NCBI RefSeq assembly: GCF_036456085.1
Contig: NZ_CP138632.1
Location: 1,593,001-1,657,000 of the forward strand
Source of the DNA: Veillonella parvula
GTDB lineage: Bacteria; Bacillota; Negativicutes; Veillonellales; Veillonellaceae
Length of the DNA stretch: 64,000 nt
Reading direction: 5' to 3'
Both the position numbers and the translations under genes were made by a program. Below the pieces are notes generated by a model that had not been told where the DNA came from, did not search any database, and worked only from the letters and a program-made list of their open reading frames with translations. Of the stretch, positions 52,476 to 62,459 are shown piece after piece (the stretch's first letter is position 1; every line of letters starts with the position of its first letter).

Positions 52476-54050
52476 ATGCAATCATTTGATTTAAATAATA
52501 TATGGGAGCATATATTGCAAGAGGCGAAAAAGAATATGCAACATTTACCTGACGCATTGTATTTGCGCGTCACGTCATCGTTGATTCCCATGTCTCTCGA
52601 AAGTCATTCGATCCATATTGGGGTCATGCAAACATTTGTAAAAAACTTAATCGACCAGCAGCCACAGATTAGCAAGGCTTTGCAGGATGCGATTACTACG
52701 GTTATCGGTTCCCATCGAGATATGGTGTTATTCGATTTCAATCAAGAAAGTGTAGATACTACCTTTGTTGATGAAAATCTCATCGATACGCCTGTTGTAG
52801 CACCGCCGATGCCTTTACCACCTATAGTAGAGGAAAAGGCTCATCAAGAGGAGTTTTACACACCAGTCTATCAAGATCCTGTCTATATCGACCGCACGCC
52901 AGCGCCTGTGGAGATTCCAGACGAACCAATGGTAGCGACACCAAAGAAACCATCAGAAACAACGCCAACATTACAGTCTGACAATGTACCTGTGGATTTA
53001 TCACTATCTAATCTCAATCCGGCATACCGTTTTGATAATTATGTAACGGGCAATGCGAACCGAATACCATTTGGAGCCGCTCAAAATGTAGCTGAATTTC
53101 CAGGTGGAGACTATAATCCGCTCTTTATCTATGGTCCATCGGGCCTCGGCAAAACACACTTGATGCACGCCATCGGTAATGCTATCAAGGAAAATCATCC
53201 ACATATGAAGGTCATGTCTATTACGAGCGAAAACTTTATGAATATTTTCGTTGAAACATTACAGCGCAACCAAGGTAAATTGTTCCGCAACACATTCCGC
53301 AATATCGATGTGCTCATGATTGACGATATTCAGTTCCTTGAAAGCCGTGAAAGTACGAAAACTGAACTATTTAATACGTTCAATGAATTATTAAATAACA
53401 ACAAGCAAATCGTTCTTACCTCTGATACGATGCCAAACGATATGGAGCAGTTCGAAGATCGTCTTCGCTCTCGTTTCCAAGCTGGTTACATTGCCACAAT
53501 GGAAAATCCAGATTTAGAAACACGCATTGCCATCTTCAGATCACTGCTCGAACGAGAATATAAAAAGAATCGCATTATTCGTATCGATAATGATTCAATT
53601 AACTACGTAGCATTGCAATTTAGCGAAAACGTCCGCGTATTGCAAGGTGCTTTTACCAAGCTCATCGGTACAGCATCCATCGATCAACGTCTCGAATCTA
53701 TCGACCTAGAATACACAAAACACGCCTTGGCGGGCCTCGTTCATACCGAAGAGGTGAATATGGTTAATATTGAAAGCATCCAGAATTTTGTTAGTTCTTA
53801 TTTCAATATTAAAAAGCAAGACCTACTCGGCAAGAAACGAAAAGCCCAATTCGCATTTCCACGGCAAATCGCCATGTATCTATGCCGCGATATGATCAAT
53901 GAAAGCTATCCTCAAATCGCAGCAGCTTTTTCTCGTGATCATACGACAATTCTCCATGCGTACGATAAAATAACGAAGGAAATTGAAAAAAACGAAGAAA
54001 CTAAACGAATGGTTGCAGAAATTAAACAGAAATTAACAACCTGTGGATAA
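52476..54050 (+). CDS. dnaA: Chromosomal replication initiator DnaA
   Basis: A 524-residue AAA+ initiator. Domain I about 1-85, a Pro/Glu-rich linker about 100-180 (domain II, rather long), AAA+ core from about 185 with NPAYRFDNYVTGNANR, Walker A GPSGLGKTH near 227, Walker B VLMIDDIQFLESRE near 288, and domain IV with FSRDHTTILHAYDKI near 488 for DnaA-box reading. AGAGG lies about seven bases before the ATG. Its last codons TGT-GGA-TAA form a DnaA box that begins the downstream cluster. DnaA boxes in front suggest autoregulation. Confidence 0.97.
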   Translation: MQSFDLNNIWEHILQEAKKNMQHLPDALYLRVTSSLIPMSLESHSIHIGVMQTFVKNLIDQQPQISKALQDAITTVIGSHRDMVLFDFNQESVDTTFVDENLIDTPVVAPPMPLPPIVEEKAHQEEFYTPVYQDPVYIDRTPAPVEIPDEPMVATPKKPSETTPTLQSDNVPVDLSLSNLNPAYRFDNYVTGNANRIPFGAAQNVAEFPGGDYNPLFIYGPSGLGKTHLMHAIGNAIKENHPHMKVMSITSENFMNIFVETLQRNQGKLFRNTFRNIDVLMIDDIQFLESRESTKTELFNTFNELLNNNKQIVLTSDTMPNDMEQFEDRLRSRFQAGYIATMENPDLETRIAIFRSLLEREYKKNRIIRIDNDSINYVALQFSENVRVLQGAFTKLIGTASIDQRLESIDLEYTKHALAGLVHTEEVNMVNIESIQNFVSSYFNIKKQDLLGKKRKAQFAFPRQIAMYLCRDMINESYPQIAAAFSRDHTTILHAYDKITKEIEKNEETKRMVAEIKQKLTTCG

Positions 54051-54234
54051 CTCTGTGGATATACGGTGAATAACTTTGTGGATATCCTAAAACTCATACT
54101 TTGATGTTAATATGTGGATAAGTAGGTACAAACTATCAACATAGTTATACACAACTCATAATTCACACAGTTAATAGCGCCAAATCACTTTTACACATAT
54201 AAACAGGCCCCTACTATTACTACTACTAAAACTA
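54042..54234. promoter_or_regulatory. oriC: oriC unwinding region: DnaA boxes, GC-rich spacer and DnaA-trio tract
   Basis: Boxes TGTGGATAA at 54042 and 54113, TGTGGATAT at 54054 and 54077, TTATACACA at 54145. Then CAGGCCCC and CTACTATTACTACTACTAAA (54211-54230), whose complement read 3'-5' is GAT-GAT-AAT-GAT-GAT-GAT, the DnaA-trio form known from Bacillus. AT-rich DNA follows to dnaN (54377). No gene lies in 54051-54376. Confidence 0.8.
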
Positions 54235-54376
54235 ACAAACAATCAAAAAACCAGTAGAAATAGATCTACCGTAGAATATCTATAGAGCATCTAAGATAGT
54301 AAACATAGAATATTACAAACAAAGCAATTAATTATTAGTGCTTTTACAATATATAAAAATTATAAAGGAGTAACAT

Positions 54377-55489
54377 ATGCATATTACATTCCCTAAAGCA
54401 AATCTCCAAAAAGCAATTAACGTATTGCAAAAGGTATCTCAAAATAAAACAAGTTCCAACTTACCAGGCGCTATTTATATGACTACAAAAAATGGTCAAG
54501 TAGAATTGCAAGGTAACGACTTTGAACTCGGCATTCGCTTAACCATCGATGGAGACATTAAAGAACCTGGTACTTTAGTGGTAGGTTCCCGCTATTTCCA
54601 AGAATTAATTCGCAAATTGCCTGGCGATACTATTGAACTTTACAAACCAGAAGACGGAAGTTCTTTGACCATCACATCTGGATCTTCCGAATTTAACCTT
54701 GTTACATTACACCCAGATGATTTTTCCTTGGTGGAACAAATTCACGACCAAGATCATGTAAACATCGATAGCTTTGCTATGAAAGAACTCATCGATTTAA
54801 CAAATTATGCAGCTGCTACTGATGAAGATCGACCTGTATTTACCGGTGCTCTTCTTGAAATCAAAGAAAACGAAGTGACTATGGTTGCTACCGATACACA
54901 CCGTATGGCTGTTAAAAAAATTACCATCGATGAACCAGCAACGACTCCAATGCGCGCTATCATCCCTACAAAAACGTTGGCTGAAGTATCTCGTTTATTA
55001 CCAACAGATAATCCAGCTATGATCAATATCATTTGGAATCGTACACAAATCGTATTTAATTTTGAATCTATTTATATTATTTCTCGCTTAATCGAAGGCA
55101 CATATCCTGAATATGAAAAGGTAATTCCTTCTCAATTCGATTCTAGCGCTGTAATTGATCGCCGCGAATTTGCTGGTGCTGTTGATCGCGTATCCTTGTT
55201 GGCTAAAGACATCAGCTATAATGTAATTCGTTATGATTGGTCTGAAAGTAATGTCACATTGTCTACTCAAAATACTGAAATCGGTATGGCAAAAGAAGAC
55301 GTAGCTGTTGAATTTAAAGGCACACCTTTCACAATCTCCTTCAATGGTCGCTACATCTCTGACATCTTGCGTCACAGCACAGGTGACAATATCCACTTGT
55401 TCTTAAAACAAAATGGTCCTGTTGTCATTCGCCAAGACAATAATCCGAACTATACATACGTAGTAACACCAGTTCGCACGAATGCATAA
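54377..55489 (+). CDS. dnaN: DNA polymerase III beta clamp
   Basis: A 370-residue three-domain clamp: MHITFPKANLQKAINVLQKV start, GNDFELGIRLTIDGDIKEPG near 40, TDTHRMAVKKI near 173, FNGRYISDILRH near 325, and the C-terminal YTYVVTPVRTNA with the usual P-(M/V)R ending close by. It encircles DNA and holds polymerase III. AAAGGAG lies eight bases before the ATG. Confidence 0.96.
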   Translation: MHITFPKANLQKAINVLQKVSQNKTSSNLPGAIYMTTKNGQVELQGNDFELGIRLTIDGDIKEPGTLVVGSRYFQELIRKLPGDTIELYKPEDGSSLTITSGSSEFNLVTLHPDDFSLVEQIHDQDHVNIDSFAMKELIDLTNYAAATDEDRPVFTGALLEIKENEVTMVATDTHRMAVKKITIDEPATTPMRAIIPTKTLAEVSRLLPTDNPAMINIIWNRTQIVFNFESIYIISRLIEGTYPEYEKVIPSQFDSSAVIDRREFAGAVDRVSLLAKDISYNVIRYDWSESNVTLSTQNTEIGMAKEDVAVEFKGTPFTISFNGRYISDILRHSTGDNIHLFLKQNGPVVIRQDNNPNYTYVVTPVRTNA

Positions 55490-55490
55490 A

Positions 55491-55690
55491 AGTAAAAGCA
55501 GGGCAGTAGTCAATGGAGGAGCTTGCGACGACAGAGACACTGCATCGCTTTGTTCTGAACGTAAGATTTTCTAGATAACAAAGTTATCTAAGAAAATCCA
55601 CAGTGAAGAACTGTGCTTTGGGCTCCAACCAAATATAACTTTGGTCGGAGCGTGCAATTTTTCGAAGAAAAATGCTCAGAGAGCGACCTG
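55491..55690 (+). repeat. Dispersed intercistronic repeat, long form (dnaN-S4 gene gap)
   Basis: Ends match the repeat at 47255-47363. Additional middle part (about 55553-55643) is bounded by CTTTG on both sides and folds well: GATTTTCTAGATAAC/GTTATCTAAGAAAATC, CACAGT/ACTGTG, and GCTCC-x-ACCAAA with TTTGGT-x-GGAGC. It begins just after the dnaN stop, as the other copy begins at the mnmE stop, in the same orientation to the upstream gene. Confidence 0.8.
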
Positions 55691-55741
55691 GACTCAGTAT
55701 GATATATATTATTATGCAAATTGTCCAAATAGGAGGACGTT

Positions 55742-55975
55742 ATGAAAGAGAAACAGCAGGTACCCATTCATACGGAGTACATTCAAATTGATCAGTTGTT
55801 GAAGTTAGAAGGCATCATTGAAACAGGTGGTCAAATAAAATCTTTCATCGATGAAGGCATCCTTACCTTGAATGGTCAGGTTGTAACTGAAAAACGCAAG
55901 AAATGCCGCGTTGGTGATGTGATTTCTTGTGAAGGTCTCGATGTAGACCTCATAATTACACAAGAGGAGGCATAA
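55742..55975 (+). CDS. S4-domain RNA-binding protein (YaaA/RlbA-type)
   Basis: A 77-residue S4 domain: IQIDQLLKLEGIIETGGQIK, FIDEGILTLNGQVVTEKRKK, VGDVISCEG. In Firmicutes this small gene always lies between dnaN and recF and is thought to bind ribosomal RNA during assembly. AGGAGG is six bases before the ATG. recF starts three bases after its stop. Confidence 0.88.
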   Translation: MKEKQQVPIHTEYIQIDQLLKLEGIIETGGQIKSFIDEGILTLNGQVVTEKRKKCRVGDVISCEGLDVDLIITQEEA

Positions 55976-55978
55976 TCG

Positions 55979-57079
55979 GTGAGAATTGACTCACTGCAAT
56001 TATTCCAGTTTCGTAATTATAAGGATGTACAGATACAGTTTAACCCTGAGATTATCGTTCTGCACGGCACCAATGGGGCTGGTAAGACGAATATCCTCGA
56101 ATCGATTTATGTTGGTACGATTGGTAAAAGCCATCGTACTAATGATACATCGGATATGCTCATGTTTAATGCTGAAGAAGCAGGCATAGTTGTAAAATTC
56201 GAGAAAAAAGATACGCCTCAAAAGGTAAATATTAAATTATTCCGCCAAGGGGCCAAGGATATTCGTTTAAACGACACAAAAATATCTCAAAAAGAACTGA
56301 TTGGTACATTAAATACAGTTATCTTTTGTCCTGAAGACTTACAGCTCATTAAGGGAACTCCGTCTGGTCGTAGGCGTTTCCTAGATATGGAAATATCTCA
56401 GACCAGCGCTACTTACTATCATCAATTGATGCAGTATAATCGGTTGTTACAGCAACGAAATGCAGTCCTAAAAGAATATAGGGGAAAGAATAATATTCCT
56501 CTTGAAGAATGGGATTTGCAGCTAGCAGATATGGCGAGCTTTATCGTAAAGAAACGATTAGAAAGTTTGAAAAAAATTAATCTGCTCATCGATTTGATGA
56601 ATCGTAAATTGACGGGTGGACTCGAGAATTTAACCATCGGTTATGAACAGCCGTATATGGACAATGGTTCATTAGAATATACAAGGGAAGGCTTTTACGA
56701 ACGCATCAAAGCAGCGTTGCCGCAAGATCGTCATCGTTTGAGCACTAGTGTAGGTCCTCATCGCGATGATTTAAGATTCTTTTCCGATGCTATGGATTTA
56801 AAGAAATTTGGATCGCAAGGTCAGCAACGAACCGCTGTATTGTCCTTAAAGTTGAGTGAACTTGAGTTTATCAAGTCAGAGGTAGGAGAATATCCAGTTC
56901 TTCTCTTGGATGATGTATTGAGCGAACTTGATGAGTCGAGACGAGTGAATTTATTGCAGTTTATTCATAAACGAATTCAAACATTTATTACCACTACAGA
57001 TATTCACGATTTTAAAGATTTGAAATCCGTTCAATTTATTTCTTGTGAAGGGGGAAATGTTCAGTATGGACAGCCTTGA
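55979..57079 (+). CDS. recF: DNA replication and repair protein RecF
   Basis: A 366-residue SMC-like ATPase: Walker A HGTNGAGKTNILESIY near residue 29, signature FGSQGQQRTAVLSLKLSE near 280, Walker B YPVLLLDDVLSELDESRR near 304. It loads RecA onto gapped DNA. GTG start with GAGGAGG eight bases upstream. Overlaps the next gene by 14 bases. Confidence 0.95.
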   Translation: MRIDSLQLFQFRNYKDVQIQFNPEIIVLHGTNGAGKTNILESIYVGTIGKSHRTNDTSDMLMFNAEEAGIVVKFEKKDTPQKVNIKLFRQGAKDIRLNDTKISQKELIGTLNTVIFCPEDLQLIKGTPSGRRRFLDMEISQTSATYYHQLMQYNRLLQQRNAVLKEYRGKNNIPLEEWDLQLADMASFIVKKRLESLKKINLLIDLMNRKLTGGLENLTIGYEQPYMDNGSLEYTREGFYERIKAALPQDRHRLSTSVGPHRDDLRFFSDAMDLKKFGSQGQQRTAVLSLKLSELEFIKSEVGEYPVLLLDDVLSELDESRRVNLLQFIHKRIQTFITTTDIHDFKDLKSVQFISCEGGNVQYGQP

Positions 57080-57968
57080 TCTTTGTTTACCAAAGGCCTT
57101 AGCAGAACTGAATTTACTGGAACAATATAAATTAAATACCCTCGTTCACAAGTGGCGTGATGTAGTAGGCGATGTTATTGCTGATCATACGAAAATTGTG
57201 TCTATCAAGCCTCCAGACATGGTTATCAGTGCAGATAATTCCATGTGGATGCAGGAATTACAGATGCAAAAACGACGTATCATCGAGGCTATCAACAAGT
57301 ATTACCGCCAAGAGGTAATTACCGATATTCGATTCATCATGAAACGTCAGAGCTATGTGAAAGTAGAAATTAATACGTCTCTAACGATTCCTGATGAACA
57401 GATTATTACAAAACGTATTAATTTTGCTAATATCGTGCTTTCAAAAGAAGATGTAGATGCCATCGATAAATCCTTAGAACAAACGGATAACGAAGAATTA
57501 CGAGCTGCTTTCAGAAAAGTACAAATTACGGCTCGAAAGCGTGAAATATATTTAGAGCAGCATGGGTATCATCGTTGTAAGCGATGTGGCATGCACATGG
57601 AATCTAAAAAAGAAATCTGTCCGACTTGTGAATATGAATTGCATCGAAAACATATTAAGGACATTAAGTCTGTTATTAGAAAGTATCCATACTTTAAATA
57701 CAGCGACTGTCAGCAATTTATACAGTGTACCTTCCCAGACTTTGCAGAAGCGATGCGGGAATCCATATACTTTTACCTGGATAAGATTTATAAAGGATCT
57801 ATCAATCGCCGTCATATGTTTATGGTGGCCATGCTCATCACTCATAAGAAACCTGATGAGCTAACGGATCAGCATGTTATCAATTTGTGTAATAAATATC
57901 GATCAAAGTTCCTCGCTGAAGAAGAACAGCGCAAAATTGATGCTCTTAATGGGACATTAGAAAAGTAG
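57066..57968 (+). CDS. DUF721 (DciA-like) protein with zinc ribbon
   Basis: About 300 residues. The first 100 match DUF721/DciA (LCLPKALAELNLLEQYKLNTL, VHKWRDVVGDVIADHTKIVS, MWMQELQMQKRRII), a family that helps load the replicative helicase and is typically next to recF and gyrB. Near residue 175 comes CKRCGMHMESKKEICPTC, a zinc ribbon, followed by about 120 residues of unknown helical sequence. That C-terminal extension is not part of ordinary DciA. Start: ATG at 57066; GTG 57045 and ATG 57057 are alternatives. Confidence 0.75.
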   Translation: MDSLDLCLPKALAELNLLEQYKLNTLVHKWRDVVGDVIADHTKIVSIKPPDMVISADNSMWMQELQMQKRRIIEAINKYYRQEVITDIRFIMKRQSYVKVEINTSLTIPDEQIITKRINFANIVLSKEDVDAIDKSLEQTDNEELRAAFRKVQITARKREIYLEQHGYHRCKRCGMHMESKKEICPTCEYELHRKHIKDIKSVIRKYPYFKYSDCQQFIQCTFPDFAEAMRESIYFYLDKIYKGSINRRHMFMVAMLITHKKPDELTDQHVINLCNKYRSKFLAEEEQRKIDALNGTLEK

Positions 57969-57981
57969 AGGGGGCATTCTT

Positions 57982-60209
<2,228 letters not shown>

Positions 60210-60219
60210 GAGGTGACCC

Positions 60220-61701
60220 ATGTCTGAAAATCATAATAGTAACGTAGAGTTTACGTCTAACAAAGATCAACACCTAAAACGTTCCTTAAAAGCGCGTCAT
60301 ATGAATATGATTGCTTTAGGTGGTGCTATCGGTACAGGTTTATTCGTTGCTGGTGGTGAAGTGGTAAGTACAGCTGGCCCTGGTGGTGCTCTTGTAGCTT
60401 ACGGCCTCATTGGTATCATGGTTTATTTCCTCATGACATCTCTTGGGGAAATGGCTACATACTTGCCAATTCCTGGTTCCTTCGGGACTTATGCAAAACG
60501 CTATGTAGATCCTGCCTTTGGTTTTGCCTTAGGTTGGAATTACTGGTTTAACTGGGCTATTACCTTGGCTGCTGAAGTATTAGCAGGGGCGCTCATCATG
60601 AAATATTGGTTCCCTGATGTACCTGCCATCGTATGGTCTGCTCTGTTCTTGTTCATTTTATTCGGCTTGAACTATTTATCTACTCGTTCCTTTGGTGAAA
60701 GTGAATATGTGTTCTCTAGCATCAAGGTAATTACCGTATTCGTATTCCTATTCTGTGGCTTTATGCTTATCTTTGGCATCGGTGGCACATCTCCAGGATT
60801 TGCAAACTGGACTGTAGGAGAGGCTCCATTTGTAGGTGGCTGGGAATCTATTCTTGCTATCTTTATGGTGGCAGGATTCTCCTTCCAAGGTACTGAACTG
60901 ATCGGTGTAGCCGCTGGTGAAGCGGAAGACCCTGAAAAGAACGTGCCAAAAGCGATTAATACAATCTTCTGGCGTATTCTATTATTCTATATCGGTGCTT
61001 TCACGGTTATCGGTTTCTTGATTCCGTACACAGATCCAAATCTGTTGAACTCTAGTGTAGAGAACGTATCTATTTCTCCATTTACACTCGTATTTGACCG
61101 CTTTGGTTTTGCCTTTGCTGCTAGCTTTATCAATGCTATTATCTTAACGGCTGTATTGAGTGCTGGTAACTCTGGTTTGTACTCTTCTACGCGTATGCTG
61201 TATGCACTCGCTAAGGAAGGTCAAGCACCTCAAATTTTTGCTAAGTTAAATAAACGCGGTGTTCCAGTGCCTGCGTTAATCTTAACGACAGCAATCGGTT
61301 TATTTGCATTCCTTACAAGCTTTATTGGCGAAGGTACAGCTTATACATGGATTGTTAATATCTCTGGTTTATGCGGTTTCATCGCATGGGTTGGTATCGC
61401 GGTATCTCATTATCGTTTCCGCCGTGCTTTCATTGCTCAAGGCAGAGATCTTAGTGAATTGCCATACAAAGCGTGGTTATTCCCAGTTGGCCCAATCTTG
61501 GCGTTTATTCTTTGCGTCATCATCATCTGTGGTCAAAACTACTCCGCTTTCACAGGTGATACCATCGACTGGTACGGCGTATCCGTTGCCTACATTGGCT
61601 TACCAATCTTCTTCGCAGTGTACCTTGGTTACAAATACATCAACAAAACTAAAGTTGTGCCGTTGAAAGAAGTTAACCTTGATCGTGACTTCGATAGATA
61701 A
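60220..61701 (+). CDS. Amino-acid permease, LysP-like (APC family)
   Basis: A 493-residue transporter with about twelve membrane segments. LKRSLKARHMNMIALGGAIGTGLF (split, residues 19-42), GPGGALVAYGLIGIMVYFLMTSLGEMATYLPIPGSFGTYA (42-92), and FQGTELIGVAAGEAEDPEKNVPKAI near 225-250 are the signature blocks of the amino-acid transporter subfamily containing LysP. It should import a basic or other amino acid with protons. It starts ten bases after gyrB and may be read from the same message. Substrate not certain. Confidence 0.85.
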   Translation: MSENHNSNVEFTSNKDQHLKRSLKARHMNMIALGGAIGTGLFVAGGEVVSTAGPGGALVAYGLIGIMVYFLMTSLGEMATYLPIPGSFGTYAKRYVDPAFGFALGWNYWFNWAITLAAEVLAGALIMKYWFPDVPAIVWSALFLFILFGLNYLSTRSFGESEYVFSSIKVITVFVFLFCGFMLIFGIGGTSPGFANWTVGEAPFVGGWESILAIFMVAGFSFQGTELIGVAAGEAEDPEKNVPKAINTIFWRILLFYIGAFTVIGFLIPYTDPNLLNSSVENVSISPFTLVFDRFGFAFAASFINAIILTAVLSAGNSGLYSSTRMLYALAKEGQAPQIFAKLNKRGVPVPALILTTAIGLFAFLTSFIGEGTAYTWIVNISGLCGFIAWVGIAVSHYRFRRAFIAQGRDLSELPYKAWLFPVGPILAFILCVIIICGQNYSAFTGDTIDWYGVSVAYIGLPIFFAVYLGYKYINKTKVVPLKEVNLDRDFDR

Positions 61702-61710
61702 CATAAAATT

Positions 61711-61749
61711 AGACCTGTTCATTATGAAAGTAGTGAACAGGTCTTTTTT
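61711..61749 (+). terminator. Terminator of the permease gene
   Basis: AGACCTGTTCA (61711-61721) pairs with TGAACAGGTCT (61734-61744), then seven T. After it come three imperfect 21-base tandem units of the type GATATATAGTATGTAATTTTT (about 61748-61811). Confidence 0.85.
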
Positions 61750-61832
61750 TGATGTATAATATGTAAATTTTTGATATATAGTATGTAATTTTTGGAGATA
61801 TACTATGTAATTGTTTTATGTGAAAGCTATAT

Positions 61833-61861
61833 TTGTTTTTATCTAAAAGTCTTGTTATAAT
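61833..61861 (+). promoter_or_regulatory. Promoter of the ybjQ-like gene
   Basis: -35 TTGTTT (61833-61838), 17 bases, -10 TATAAT (61856-61861); a GTGAAAG heptamer lies just upstream (61820-61826). Confidence 0.6.
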
Positions 61862-61901
61862 AAATTAAAATATATTGTAATCAATTAGAAAGGATACAAT
61901 T

Positions 61902-62219
61902 ATGATTATTACTACAACTATGCATATTGAAAACAAACCTGTACAAGAGTACAAAGGTATTGTATTTGGTGAAGTCGTAGAAGGCCGTAACTTTGTAAAA
62001 GATTTCATGTCCGGTATTCGCGATATCGTTGGTGGTCGTAGTGGCAGCTATGAAGATTCTTTGATGAATGCGCGCAAAGCAGCTCTCGACGAAATGTCTC
62101 AACGAGCTTCTAAATTGGGTGCTAATGCTATTATTGGCGTATCCTTCCAATACAGCACAGTAGGTGCACAAAATGGCATGCTTATGATTACATGCAATGG
62201 TACAGCCGTTGTAGTTTAA
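61902..62219 (+). CDS. YbjQ-family (heavy-metal-binding, DUF74) protein
   Basis: A 105-residue protein with the full YbjQ pattern: YKGIVFGEVVEGRNFVKDFMS, SYEDSLMNARKAALDEMSQRAS, GANAIIGVSF and MLMITCNGTAVVV. Members form pentamers; the metal-binding label is a family name only. AGAAAGGA lies nine bases before the ATG. Confidence 0.85.
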   Translation: MIITTTMHIENKPVQEYKGIVFGEVVEGRNFVKDFMSGIRDIVGGRSGSYEDSLMNARKAALDEMSQRASKLGANAIIGVSFQYSTVGAQNGMLMITCNGTAVVV

Positions 62220-62299
62220 TAAATAATAGACTAAGTCAGATATAATTATTAATATAATCCTAAGGGAAATAAGTAAGTCGTAATGTATTATTGTGACTG

Positions 62300-62332
62300 A
62301 AAAAACAGCAGGGGAAAGCCCTGCTGTTTTTT
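62300..62332. terminator. Terminator after the ybjQ-like gene
   Basis: AAAAAACAGCAGGG (62300-62313) pairs with CCCTGCTGTTTTTT (62319-62332). Confidence 0.85.
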
Positions 62333-62346
62333 ATATGATATTTATT

Positions 62347-62394
62347 AAAAAACCCCCTATAAAAAGTATTAGAAACTTTTATAGGGGTTTTTTT
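62347..62394. terminator. Second hairpin terminator
   Basis: AAAAAACCCCCTATAAAAAGT (62347-62367) with ACTTTTATAGGGGTTTTTTT (62375-62394), one bulge. Confidence 0.75.
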
Positions 62395-62426
62395 GTATTG
62401 TGGTTTATCTATATATCTTATAGATA

Positions 62427-62459
62427 ATAAAAAAGCAGAAATAATTACTGCTTTTTTAT
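62427..62459 (-). terminator. Terminator overlapping the stop of the RND gene
   Basis: ATAAAAAAGCAG (62427-62438) pairs with CTGCTTTTTTAT (62448-62459); the right arm contains the RND gene's stop codon. Confidence 0.75.

Noticed and set aside
55491-55690. SRP or 6S RNA in the dnaN-S4 gap
   Set aside because: Folding is not a long single rod and no conserved SRP tetraloop region is seen; the match to the mnmE-mnmG gap points to a repeat instead.
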